DNA of 64,000 nt, from positions 4,617,001-4,681,000 of the forward strand of contig JAITYX010000021.1 of the NCBI GenBank assembly GCA_021018815.1. Direction: 5' to 3'. Of this stretch, positions 24,849 through 36,207 are shown one piece after another (positions within the stretch are counted from its first letter, which is position 1; each line of letters starts with the position of its first letter). The position numbers and the translations under genes are program-made. The notes below the pieces were generated by a model. The model saw only the letters and a list, made by a program, of their open reading frames with translations, was not told where the DNA came from and did not search any database. The stretch is from Talinum fruticosum (lineage: Eukaryota; Streptophyta; Magnoliopsida; Caryophyllales; Talinaceae).

Positions 24849-26959
24849 TGTAAAGCCCCAACCATAATCCTTCTTATTAACTAATTTGGAGTCAACATAA
24901 ACCTAAATGGCATATAACAGCGGAAGCTAGAAATTAAAGTCGGGGCATTACCACCATCTCTAGAAACTAGTGACAAAGCTAAACACTCTAATATGGCACA
25001 AGTCATTCTAGATTGACATATAACTATGTCGATATACAAAGATTTAAACGTTCCCGACCTCATAACCTGAAATATACATAGTTCAGGTACCCAAAATTTC
25101 GTTAGCGTCAACAGAAAACAGCAAAAAGATTCGAGCAAAAAGATTCAAGGATAGAGAGGTAGGGGCACCAAGTCAATGTTCTTTTTCTTTGGACTCTTCA
25201 ACTTCATATAGTTCCTACTTAACACACGATTGTTTCTCTTTCCCTAAAAAGAGTTGAAATAGAAAATAGGAAGAAAAACTAAAAATGAGCAGCTGGCTCA
25301 ATACAAGCCAGTACATCACCCTTGTACTGTAAAAGAATTTTAAAGAGCCCCATGAGCCGCGCAGTTTTGAATTTGTTTAAAACTCAGTTTTTTTAAAGAT
25401 ATGATGCTCAATCGTCATTTTCCATAAACTTTCGATTTTCAGTTTCGTAAATTTTTTATTTCCGACTTGAACTAGGACCCTAATATGTACGCATTTCCAG
25501 TCATGGCCTTTATTAAACGATTCAATTAAAGTTCCTGATTATCGGGAAGGGCCCAATACGGTTAAATCTACTAGCAAACGTTTATGACAGTTAACAATGA
25601 ACGATTAACGGTTCAGAGGGTCCAAGACTCCCAGGCCGTACTAAAAAAATCATTAACGTTTATCATAATAATTGCAAATTCAAATATTTTGAAAGCTAAC
25701 ATACTTCGGTTAGTGAATCATTTCCTTTTAAATATTGATTTTCTTTGATTTCTTTGGTAATGCCGTTTAGTTGATTTTCTGTGTCCAAACAAAAATTAAC
25801 ATTTGCATTAACAAACTTATTTGCTAATCTTGTATCTATTTTACGTAGGATTTTACATTCGTTTTCTTCACCTCCCCATGTACCACCTACACAAGTTACA
25901 ATTTCTGACGAGCTGTTCCATTTCCCTTTTACTTAGACCAATTCAATTGCTTAGCCCACTAACTAGTTCCGATTACACGTCCACATATGTCTTCATCCAT
26001 TTTTTTTTCCAAGACTTAACATAACCTTATTTTAAATTAATTCACTTTCCTAGCATGCCTCTATAACTTGAACAAATCTTTCACACAACAAGGCAATCCG
26101 TTCAGCTCAAAGAGAAATCAAAGAGTATACTAACAAATATGAGCATACCCACATTAATTTCCAATACCATATCAACACATACTAAACCCTAACTCGAAAC
26201 CCTAACTCCATATATAACCATATTTCATTTGCCCCAATGTTCTTCCAATTCCACCACAAACCAATTCAAACCCACATTTACTTGTCTAATTATTCAATTA
26301 GAACATGAATTCGTGATAGAATTACCAAAAAGCGGAGGATTAGAGAGATACCTCAAAGGGGTTAGAGGTGAAAAAGGGTAGTGGGAGGTCTCGCGGTGGA
26401 GATGCGGTGTCGAGGCGGCGGCTTCAGGTGTCGGACGGCGTCCTGGGAGGCGGCACCAGCCGCGGCCAGGCAGCTGCAGCAGCAGAAGGGGCTGTCCTGC
26501 CCCTGCTCACGTGAAACAGGGGAAAGAAGAGAGACAAAAAATTGTTGGGCAGCAACAGGGTGGCCGAAAAGGCGGCGGCGGCGGCAAGGAGCCGCCGAAG
26601 GCTGGCTGCGGTGGTTGGGCAAGGTAATGGGGAAGGAGATGTGAGGGAAATGCAGTAGGTGGAGTGTGTGTGAGTGCTTGCTTTGTATTTAGAAGGTGCA
26701 GCAACCCCCCTTTACTGATTATTTGGGCCGAGAGCTACAGCCCAACCCCCTAATCTCTTTCAACCACACACTTGGCCCATCTTTTTGTTCATTTCATTTT
26801 CTTTGTTCCCACTTGATTATTATTATTATTATTATTATTTATTCGCATCTTTTATTTCGATTTCATATTTATGTACAACTCATTATTTTTAAACAATATT
26901 GAGGCAATAAAATATAAAATTTAAAGTAATTAAATATGATTAAAATTCAGAGTATTACA
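24849..26959 (+). mobile_element. Probable Ty3/gypsy-type solo LTR (about 2.1 kb)
   Basis: The stretch starts TGTAAAGCCCCAACC and ends AGAGTATTACA, the TG...CA-type termini common in plant chromovirus LTRs. CAGCGGAAGC followed by GGGGCATTACC near the left end is also typical. CCCT precedes it (24845-24848) and CCCT follows it (26960-26963), a possible short target duplication of 4-5 bp. No gag-pol coding lies next to it, so it would be a solo LTR. A GC-rich patch with CGG-type repeats occupies about 26391-26640. The call rests on end structure only. Confidence 0.5.
26820..26840. repeat. (ATT)n microsatellite
   Basis: A short perfect run of ATT units inside the probable LTR. Confidence 0.85.
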
Positions 26960-26964
26960 CCCTT

Positions 26965-27774
26965 AGGCGATCACCTTGTCTTCAACATGTCTAACTCAAA
27001 AATCAAGCTTTTTTGTAGATGCTAATTTTATATTATGGACATGTATTAGCTGTCTCAAACATGCACCCAAGGCATTTTGAGCATGCTTGATCCTAAGTTT
27101 GCAAGTATAACAGGGACTGAGATGTTCAAATGCGAGATCATATCCTTCAAAAAGCTTCAACCCGTACTCCGAATGCAGAAGCTCGATATTCACTCATACA
27201 ACTTGCATTTTGAGTTAGACATGGTGAAGACATCAAAATATTCACTCAAAAGTTCCATCCAAACATTAAGTGAGAGACTCCATCCTTCCACAAAGCTCCA
27301 TATTTACAACAAGCTACATCAGCATATGCAAAAGTTCACCAGACCAGACCTTCATATTAGATACAAGATGTCCAGGATCACTGAAACATGACACTTTGAA
27401 AACCCAATTCAAGATGACAACTAAAAACCTCAAGAAATCTACCCCGATGACCCACCAAATCCTACAAGCAGGTCAAGAGCACGCAGTTTATAACTAACTG
27501 AAATAGATCAAAATCCTATCTGAAAGTTGGGAATAAGCCCCATACGTAATCAAGAAGGACCTGTTCAGATCTGGCGGTAGGCAGTGGCCAAGCAGCTACA
27601 CAACACGGTTGTAGGCGGCGGCCAGGCAGCGCGGCGGTGGAAACAAATTGTATGACTGGAAGGAGGGAGGACTAGAGAAGTTGAGAAGCCTTTGAAATCA
27701 AGCTGTATAGAGGAGAGAGAGACACAGAGACAGGGACAGAGAGAGAGAGGGGTTTGGTTTGATTCCCTTCGGGC
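26965..27774. other. Spacer with GC-rich and GA-rich patches
   Basis: No gene was recognised; the two open frames near 27077-27497 lack coding character. At 27565-27645 a GC-rich patch shares GCGGCCAGGCAGC with the patch in the LTR to the left. At 27700-27755 a GA-rich run (GAGAGAGAG) follows. On the minus strand this reads as a CT-rich leader followed by a donor-like AACAG/GTCCTT near 27560, so it could be a 5' UTR exon or a partial second LTR copy. Confidence 0.35.
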
Positions 27775-27784
27775 TTTCTAAGCA

Positions 27785-28175
27785 GGGGGAGATCAGGATT
27801 TAAATTGAGCGGTGTCAATCAGAAAAAAATTATAATTATAAAACAAAATTAAAAAAAATATTACTAAAATTGATTCCCTAAACACCTTGTTGAAAAATAT
27901 ATACATTTTCAATTACAAAAAATTGAAATTAATTAAAATTGAGAATCATATATTTCATAATTTCACAAATTAAAATCAAAATTGTATTTCAAACTGCGTT
28001 CTATAAAAGTCTTACATTTGATTGTTTTATAAGCTAGCCACTAAACCAATTCACTTTTTCTATTTTTAATAGCATCAAATTATAAATATAAAGTGTTTTT
28101 AATATCTAAATTTTTCTTTTCGAAAGTCGAGTGGTGTCAAGGGACACCACTCTTAGTGAACTAGATCGGGCCTTA
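27785..28175. mobile_element. Mutator-like (MULE-type) MITE, 391 bp, 10-bp TSD
   Basis: TTTCTAAGCA occurs at 27775-27784 and again at 28176-28185, a perfect 10-bp direct repeat bounding an AT-rich 391-bp segment. The ends resemble each other in inverted orientation only loosely: left GGGGGAGATC with GAGCGGTGTCA inside, right end read inversely GGCCCGATC with GAGTGGTGTCC inside. The long target duplication fits Mutator-like elements (8-11 bp). It has no coding capacity. Confidence 0.55.
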
Positions 28176-28185
28176 TTTCTAAGCA

Positions 28186-29444
28186 ATGCCGATGCCCACC
28201 ATAATTCTAATCTTGTTTCTAAGTTTTGATTTGGTTGTGTTCAAATGAGCCATACACTAATATCAAATTAATCACAAAGAAATTATAATAATCTATTGGA
28301 CTGAGAAGTTATTAGTCAATAGTAAAGTTTTTTCTCATTCATTTCAATGAAAATAGAAATTTCAGGAAGTTTTATTTGTAAAGCCTAAAATGTCAAATAA
28401 TAGAGAAATAATTTTCACATGATTATATAAACATCATGCACAGAAACGGTTTTTTTAAGGCTCAAAAGTGGAGAATTAAAAAAACTACGTTTCTTCATCA
28501 CTAGTGCTAGTATTGACATTTAACTTTAAATTTAAAAATTATGCCAAAAATATTACTACTATGATTGTACATTCGCAATTTCATTCTCCCTGCTATATTA
28601 GAAAAATATATTAACATTGCACTCCACAGTAATTTATAGAAATTATAATTAAAAAAGAAGAGAGAATTTATATCAACGAGATGAACTAAGTTTAGATAAT
28701 TATAAATTATAACTAAAATGTGATCCACGAGTACGTAAAACGAAAAAACCAATATCACAACATAACTCATGAATCATGATGATATTCCTCTATAACTTAT
28801 CATATATTAAAAAGTATAATTTTATTAATTTACTTTTTCATTTAAGACAAAACTAAAAACATTTTAAAAAGACAAAAAAACATTTACAACTAGCACTATA
28901 GATGAACTAGGTAACTTACTATAAATCTTATTAATATATTTCGTCGTTATTCAAGAAGAAAGTAGAAATATTTTAAAAAACATTCATAAATAGCACTAGA
29001 ACTATACAATAATTTCATAAGTTACATTACATTACACCAACTTTAATCCTATGTAAGAGAGTTGGGCTAAACGAGGTTAGCCATAAACATCAAAGGCCTT
29101 TGGAAGACTTGACGACTTCATCACAACCATGGATGGACAGCAAGTGTCGTTTGGGAGTGTGAAAAGTCTGAAAATGTCCGAGTCACGATTTCACTTTCTT
29201 CATAACTTTGGAAAGAAAAATAGCTTTAAAAGGCAAAAAAATGATGACGAGGTTATCCAGATTTCCGGTAACATACCAAGTATGACGCTTTCATTTCAAC
29301 TTGCAAATTGCCATCTTACCTGTAATCAATTGTCCAAATACATAAACATTGTTCTTGACCAAGTAAACATGATCCAAATCCCATATGAAAGAGACCCCAA
29401 AAATGACCATATACTTCCCACTCTCAATTCAAAATTAATACCAA
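28186..29444. other. AT-rich spacer with one unassigned 111-codon ORF
   Basis: AT-rich DNA. An open frame at 29129-29464 begins MDGQQVSFGSVKSLKMSE and runs into a tandem repeat. I do not recognise it and see no splice-supported extension, so I do not call it a gene. Confidence 0.4.
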
Positions 29445-29534
29445 AAGTCTCAGCCTTAACATAAAATATCCCACAAGTCTCAGCCTTCACATAAAATATC
29501 CCACAAGTCTCAGCCTTCACATAAAATATCCCAC
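29445..29534. repeat. Three tandem copies of a 30-bp unit
   Basis: The unit runs from AAGTCTCAGCCTT to AAATATCCCAC and is repeated three times head to tail. The first copy differs from the other two at one base (CTTAAC versus CTTCAC). Confidence 0.95.
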
Positions 29535-30162
29535 GTGTTTAACGATTCAAAATGATCAAACATTTATCTTCGGAAACAATATACCTCCGACCCCCTACAC
29601 CCTGCCTGGCCGGAACTTCAGGTTATGAATTTAGATTCAGAGCCAAACCAACACCCGAATTTAGGAGCTTCAAAGATGTAGAGAAAAACAGATGTAAAAA
29701 GATCAAAACATCTAGCCCTTCTCGCGTAATAGGAGAATCGAGCAAATTTATTTACACCATTAAGTTACAAGGTCAGACCACTCCATAGCTCTCTATACAA
29801 CTTCTTCAATGGAAGATTGAAGATACTCCTCTTACAACTCTCATAGCTTAGTACTAGTAATAGTAATCATAGTAACAATAATTATAGTTACAAAAAAAAA
29901 AAAAAAAACCAGCGGAGGACTAATGTCTCTCTCCTTTTCTCCTCTGCTCTCGTACATTTCACTAATCAAAACCTAATTACAGACTTAAATAGGTAGTAGA
30001 ACCACAATCCTATATACACTGACAAAGGCAAATCCCTCTTGGTCGATTTTTCTACCCAAAAAAATTTTAATTTTTCTTCAATATCGCGACTAAATAATTG
30101 GCTGCAATGGTTCGAGCAATGGCAGCTTCAGCTGTATATACAGTTCCCAATTGAATCTTGTT
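29535..30162. other. Spacer and 3' flank of the next minus-strand gene
   Basis: Contains an A-run at about 29892-29908 and the likely 3' UTR of the gene ending at 30163. An open frame at 29552-29788 was not recognised. Confidence 0.4.
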
Positions 30163-31123
30163 TTAGGCCACGGCAGTGATGCTCGAATTCTGGCGATCCC
30201 TGCTAAGGCAATCAAAACCTTCTACCCTAACTGCTGCTGGTTTGAGGCCAAACTTCAACCTAGCACACCCTGCTTTCATGGCAGACGGTGATGGAGATGG
30301 TGATGAACTAGATGGGGATGCGAGTTGTAAGGTTGACAAAGGGGATAATTTTTGATCCCCGAATTGAGAATCCTGGACTAATGGGTTAGAAACTCTAGTA
30401 GGTGGAGATCCGCAAAAAATGGGTTTGATGAGACCATCTCTCTTGGTGATTCTTCACTATAACCCCCTGCATTAACATAACACATAATAAGCAAAACATT
30501 CTAAACCATCTCATGGATGCATATAACCTAAATATCCAAAACATCAAGAAGATTTATGACACAACCCTGATTTTCCAAACATTTACAAAGGTCATTTTAT
30601 ACTTTAAATAAAGGCCCCAATAATACCAAATTCCAATTTAATCAAGTATAAATGATGTTCTTCACATAACTCACGAGTATATAAATGATCCTAAGAAGCC
30701 TCAGGTAATTCCAGAAATCAATTTTCATGACTCTATGAACCAAATTTAATAGTTAAAAAAATAACAACCCAAATATTAAAATTTGATACCTTCATAAGAA
30801 TTATGTCAAGAAGCTCCGCCCCTGCTTTTGAATCGCATACATCAGCATGCTGGCTGTAGCCAAAACCATATCACCAATCAGAACAATTAATCATACATAA
30901 ACGCACCATAAAAATCAAAACCTTTTTTTCCATAAAAAAGCAGTTAGTACCTTCTCTGCCATCTCAGAGACATGGTGAGATTGCTGGCGGAGAACCCGAC
31001 TCGTCGGGGCTTGGGGCAAACGACGGGGCCCTTCCCGTCGGAGAGAGAAACCACAACCGGGCGGCTCCGAATCTCTTCACAACCCACCACGAAGGCGTTC
31101 TGCTGAATATCGCACCGATTCAT
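30163..31123 (-). CDS. Plant-specific conserved protein of unknown function, frame broken in last exon
   Basis: Three exons on the minus strand: 31123-30951, 30853-30790 and 30466-30163. The first gives MNRCDIQQNAFVVGCEE, then VVVSLSDGKGPVVCPKPRRV. The second gives DSKAGAELLDIILMK. The third ends LKFGLKPAAVRVEGFDC, then LSRDRQNSSITAVA and a stop. This matches a small conserved plant family (about 180 residues, similar to Arabidopsis At5g16110 as I remember it) with no known function. The last exon has the right sequence in two frames. One base is missing in the G run right after the acceptor (30463-30467) and one in the T run at 30414-30419 (minus strand). Adding one base to each restores the frame and a 304+2 base exon. 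An in-frame upstream ATG at 31159 is possible, but the family starts at MNR. The breaks may be assembly errors. Confidence 0.75.
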
Positions 31124-31950
31124 TTTCTCTTTCGTCCTTTTACGTTTCTCAACAGACACTCAGAAAAGAACGCCTATCCACAGGGGAAAAAAAACCAAAT
31201 AATTAAGATTAACCTCACATATCCTCATCAAAAATCCAAATCTTCAGCTGGAAAACAAAAATCCATGAAAAACAAAAGGTTTTCGGAATAATTTATGCGC
31301 CAGAAGTTAGCCGATCGGAAGTTGTTCAACGAAACAGCACAAAACCCGAAAACTGTTGAAATTACGAGCCAGAAAAGAGCTAGAAAAATTCCTAACAGCT
31401 AAAATTACCTAGATCTGAGAAGTAACCAAAAAATAACGAAAAGATTTGTAGGCATAAAGTCGGATCTGACGAAAAACTTTCATACCTAATCACGAAATGA
31501 AATCAGGAGAAAAACGATCATTTGAGAAATCACGATTCCGAAAATAGATTCCGATGCGCAGAAAATTACGTGATCGGAACACAAAGGCTGAAATCAAGCA
31601 ATAAAACTGAGATTTTCAGAGCTCAGATCTGAGCTGAAAAACAGAACGAACAACTAAATCACGTATTTGGCTTCAAAATCTTGAATAATTGGGGGAAAAA
31701 TCAAACTCAAATTCGAAATAAGGAAATAGCAGAGGAGAGAGAAAGAAAGAGAGTACCTGGAAAAAATCCTCCGGAAATGGAGGTAAGAGACGGAAAATGG
31801 GAATTGTTGGAGAAAGGGCGAAAGAAATGATGATGCGGCCATCATTCATTTATAGATCAGAAGCAATAGTCAGTGAGCCCTGACCTACTGTGTTCAAGAC
31901 GACGTTGTTTCACCTTTTTCATGCGTTTAACGGCGTCGTTTGAATGTGGA
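31124..31950 (-). promoter_or_regulatory. Leader, probable 5' UTR intron and promoter of the unknown-function gene
   Basis: On the minus strand a donor CCAG/GTACTCTC at about 31756 and an acceptor GGATAG near 31173 would remove a 5' UTR intron, with a leader exon at about 31757-31850. Upstream, AACGGCGTCGTTT (31929-31941) and ACGACGTTGTTT (31899-31910) are two copies of a CGACG-type promoter word. All of this is inferred from sequence patterns. Confidence 0.4.
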
Positions 31951-32804
31951 TTTTCAACTTTATTGTCCCCACGATGTATTTTTGTGGTTCAAAACTTTGA
32001 TAATTGTATGATATTGAGGGATATAATAGTTGACTGAAGATATATGGTATGAATGGAAAAATCGTATCCATATAATATAAGGAAGCCTATGGTTTTTTAT
32101 TTTAAAAAATATTTTCTTTTTTGAGGTTGTGGACAAATATCTAAGAGCACAACAAAAAGAAAAGGTTTCAATCAAAAAAAGAAAAAAAAGATCACTTAGT
32201 TTTTGACGGAACAGCAATAAAAAATAAAATATAAAAAAGACCATATATTCATTTTAAGAGTTTTTTTTTTAAAATTTAGTAAATTGACAACTACACACAT
32301 AGTTTAAGAAATATTAAGCCTTGATATTTTGAGGGAATCAAATAATCTAGAGATTTTTTTTTTTTTGAGTTAGACCAGGATATATTTTAAATAGCAAAAA
32401 AAAAATTTAAATTTATAAATATTTAATCAATTTTCTTATCAATTAACCTCCATCCTTTTTCTTTTTAAATTATTAATACACTTCTTAATGTCTCTTCCGA
32501 ATGACGTTTATATAATCATTTATAACAATTTTTAACTTATTTTAGTACATTTAATCTCATTTTATCTTATTTCACCTATAACAACTCATCATTTCAGCTT
32601 ATAATAACCGATTGTAATCGTTATTTTGAACAAACTCCTATCATATAAGTTTTCAAAACAAGAGAATATAGGAGAAACGAAAGGGAATAACATAATTCGG
32701 CTTAAGGAAATGAAGATGAACAAAAAGATAACAAACATATTGTGTTTTTACTTTGTACAAAAATATACACCCCATATTTTATTATTGCTTATTACTAATA
32801 TACT
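31951..32804. other. AT-rich spacer, no gene seen
   Basis: Long A/T homopolymers and no gene with coding character. The left part may hold distal promoter sequence of the minus-strand gene. Confidence 0.45.
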
Positions 32805-32812
32805 ATTACCAT

Positions 32813-34074
32813 TAGGGGTGTAATCGAGCCGAGTCGGCTCGCGAGCCGGCTCAGTATAAAAGCTTGCTAAGCCGAGATTGTGACGAACCCGAGCCGAGCC
32901 GAGCCGAGCACTGGAAAATTATCCGAGCCGAGCTCGAGCTTGCAATGTTGGAGCTCGTAAGCTCGCCGAGCCTACACGAGCCCATTACATACGAGCCGAA
33001 CGAACGAACGAGTAAACGAGCCGAATGAGCCTACCAAACGAGCCTAAACAAGCTCGGCTCGTCGAGCTTACATAAGCTAATTACAAATGAATCTAAACAA
33101 ATTGAAACAAATGAGCTAAAATTTGTGGAGATTAGTATGTGAAGAACTTTTTTTTTTATCACCGATCTAGCAATTAATTTAAATTTTTTAATTTAGCATA
33201 ATTATTTTGATTTATATTTCTTATGTAAAGCATTTGGTTATACCTAATCTATTAAAACTTTTATTTACCAATTACTAACATTTATATACATGAAAACCCG
33301 TAATCAAGATAGATGAAATGTTGATAATGAATATATGATTCACATTAATCTAGTGCAGGAGGTAGAGTGATTAATCCATATCGTAGCTCGTTAGATCCTA
33401 AAACGGTGGAAGCTTTGATATGTGGAGGTGATTGGTTCCATCATCTACATGGTGTCACAAAAAGAGGAGTAAGGTAGTTTTTTGTCAATTTAAAGTATAA
33501 ATTAAAATAAAATTGTATTAATGATTTAGTTGTAACTTTTATTTGTCTCCCTTTCTCGGTGTTAAAAGAAGACGATCAACCTAAAGAGTTCATATTGCCA
33601 ATGTCTAATGAAGGATCAACGTGCCCACTTTGATAACATTTTGCTATATTGAAAATGTGAAATAAAGAGCCTTTTTTTTTAAGTGAATGATAGATGTTAT
33701 TATTACAAGGATTTTAAATTAAAATTCAAGTTTTTTAGTAATTTGTGTTTTATTATCAAAGAGTCAAATGTTTTATTTATGTTTTATACTATTTTTTAAA
33801 GTGGTATATTGTGATTGTTGAGAAAAAGAGTCTCAATTAAATTTAATTTTATGTTTTTATAGCAAGTATATATAAAAGATGACTTTGAACCTAAAAACAG
33901 GAGTTTAATAGAAACTTTTGACGAGCCAATGATGAACCGAGCTTGGGCTCGAGCTTTGGCGAGCCGAGCTTAGGCTCGAGCTTTTGGCGAGCCGAGCTCG
34001 AGCTACAAATGATACTCACGAGCCGAGCTTCGAGCCCGGCGAGTTCGGCTCGGCTCGGCTCGAATACACCCCTA
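32813..34074 (+). mobile_element. hAT transposon deletion derivative (1,262 bp) with perfect TSD
   Basis: The element starts TAGGGGTGTAATCGAGCC and ends GGCTCGAATACACCCCTA, a good terminal inverted repeat. The 8-bp target duplication ATTACCAT is perfect (32805-32812 and 34075-34082). Both ends are dense in CGAGCCGAGCTCGAGC-like words in both orientations, typical of subterminal binding repeats. The middle is AT-rich and holds a transposase fragment (33358-33477), so it derives from an autonomous element by internal deletion. Confidence 0.93.
33358..33477 (+). pseudogene. hAT transposase C-terminal dimerisation-domain fragment
   Basis: The plus strand reads GGRVINPYRSSLDPKTVEAL then ICGGDWF before a stop. 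This matches the end of the hAT C-terminal dimerisation domain (consensus: GGR-hydrophobic-D-RSSL-VEALIC-DW). It is a single exon-sized remnant inside the element. The catalytic core was not found, so the element cannot move on its own. Confidence 0.85.
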
Positions 34075-34912
34075 ATTACCATAATTAGTGTGAGTTGATT
34101 CAACTCGTTTAAGTTTTTAAAAGTTATTACAAAATATTTTAGTTCGAATTCTACCTATATTAATTTTTATATCCGTTTGTATAAAATTAATACATAATTA
34201 TTACATTAATTTATATGATAATATATGTAAATTAATTGATTTATTCTTGAGGAAAAAATAATTAGCATGTGTCTAACTGAACCTTAAATCGAGACATCGG
34301 ATCAATCACTTCTCTCTCATTGTTTATTACAAACCTTTAGTTTAATTTTTTTTTCCAAAAAGAAAAAAAAAGTCCGTTAATTTATTTATTATTTGAGAAT
34401 AAATTTTGATACGAGGTACACAAGTTGATAGCGCAGAGAGAAGAATCGAAGAAGGAGCGTAGTCGTGCAATTTGCAATAAAAAATAAAAATAAAACATTA
34501 GTAATTATTATAATATTATTATAAATATACGTATGTATGGGTTGGACCTGGACAATACAATGGAAACCAAATGGGCCCAACGTGTGATGAGACACACGCA
34601 TTTTGCGCAAACCATATGACGACACGTAAACACCTGCCAGTTGTGAGAGTCACGCGCTCGTCGAATGATGAAGGGAGCAGGTGGGGGCCCACGACAACCG
34701 AAAGTCAGAGACTTGATTCGGCGCGTGGGTCTGACCAAATCCCAGCTTTTTCTTTTCGGTGGTTGTTATTGTTTATTTATTTGACGGCAAAAATTCCAGC
34801 TGTGTCCCCCATCGATCCGTAAATTCAGACTAGTCTCGTTTTTTAACGGACTGTATTGTATTCGTATATAATTATCATACTTTGACCGTTGACCACCACT
34901 CTCACGTCCGGT

Positions 34913-35088
34913 TAGAGGTGGAAAGTGGGCCGGGCCCGTAACTGGCCTGTGCATTCCACATCGCGGATCACTCGACACGAACCGTGGTTCACCCCGGCCC
35001 GTGACGTGAAAGACGTGGTTTGGTGTGGTTTTTCAGTCTGACCCTAACTAGAGCCGTAAACCCGTACGCAGCCCTCATCACACCCCTA
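34913..35088. mobile_element. Possible degenerate hAT-type MITE
   Basis: It starts TAGAGGTGGAAAGTGGGCCG and ends TCATCACACCCCTA, resembling the TIRs of the other hAT elements here, with GGGCCGGGCCCG-type words inside. The flanks (CGTCCGGT and CCTACAAC) do not match, so no target duplication supports it. Confidence 0.35.
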
Positions 35089-35108
35089 CCTACAACCACT
35101 TTAAGGAT

Positions 35109-35455
35109 GCTGTTCGGTAAAATTAATTGTTTTAAGTAGTGGTTAGTTGTTTTAGTAGTTATTAACTATTTTATTAGCGATTAGCTGTTATTGACTAGTG
35201 ATTAGTGATTATTTGTTCAACTATTGATTTGAGATAAGCTGTGTTCGGTAATATTAGCTATTTAAGCAACAGATTTGTATAAACCGACTTAAAAGTACAT
35301 AATTGATAAAAGTTTTTAGAAAATAAAAAGGAGAATTTTGGAAATTATGTGCAAATATTAGGTAGTGTTTTTAAAAACGTTACTTTGAGTAACTTTTTGA
35401 AAACACTACTTAAAACTATAATCGATAAATCAAAAACTATTTTACCAAACATTTA
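35109..35455. mobile_element. Possible MITE with GTTYGGTAAAAT inverted ends
   Basis: GTTCGGTAAAATTAATTG on the left faces ATTTTACCAAAC on the right, an imperfect inverted repeat around AT-rich DNA full of GATTAGTTG-like words. A target duplication was not identified. Confidence 0.4.
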
Positions 35456-36207
35456 TATTTTTAGATAAGTAGTGTTACCAAATATTTTTCTTTTGCAGCT
35501 TATTAACATGTTTTCCCTTTGGGCCTAATGTATTATATTATATTTCTAATTTAATATACGAGTGTCAATTGTCTTAATCAATGAGAATTGACATTAATTG
35601 AATTTGAATCGTGATTATCTTAATTTTTGTACGAGACAACTTTTGTACCTATTTCTTGCCAAAACCCTTCATTTTACGATCAACCAGTATAAAGCATGTT
35701 TAGGAATTATTTTTATGTCATCCACCATGTAACCTCCTACTTTAGTCTATGTAAAGTTTTATTTTCGTACATACCATCATCGACAAGTTGCCAACTATGA
35801 GACACACACATGGAGAGAGACTAATTTATCATTTTAAATATTTTTTATTACATATATAAAAAGTCCGTTTCAGCTTATTTCCTCTAATTAAATTTTTTAC
35901 AATTTTTCTGGAACATAAGAACATAAGAGTAGACACATGGTAAACTCAAGTAAGATATTTCTTTAACTTATGTCTGTTTTTTTAAGAATGAAAGATAATT
36001 CAATATTTTTTAAATATGAAATTTAAAGGAATCATTTTCTTTATATTTGTGCAAATTTATAATTTAAGGATAACAATGTCATACAAAACCCTTCACAATC
36101 ACTTTTGTAGGATTATTGTAATTTGGATTTTAGCCCATATAAATAAAACTAATAAGATCATATCATACATAATTAACTCGTACAATATAAATCTACCTAC
36201 CTGTCTC

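Larger units (their letters stand above)
34083..36199. other. AT-rich spacer with MITE-like pieces
   Basis: No gene seen. Two MITE-like segments are listed separately. Short open frames at 34389-34978 on both strands are not supported by any motif. Confidence 0.45.

Noticed and set aside
26362..26644. GC-rich open frames on both strands
   Set aside because: They arise from CGG-rich sequence in the probable LTR; there is no homology or codon signal, and both strands are open.
34913..35088. Sixth hAT element as a firm call
   Set aside because: The ends resemble hAT TIRs, but the flanking eight bases do not match, so it is listed only as a possible degenerate copy.
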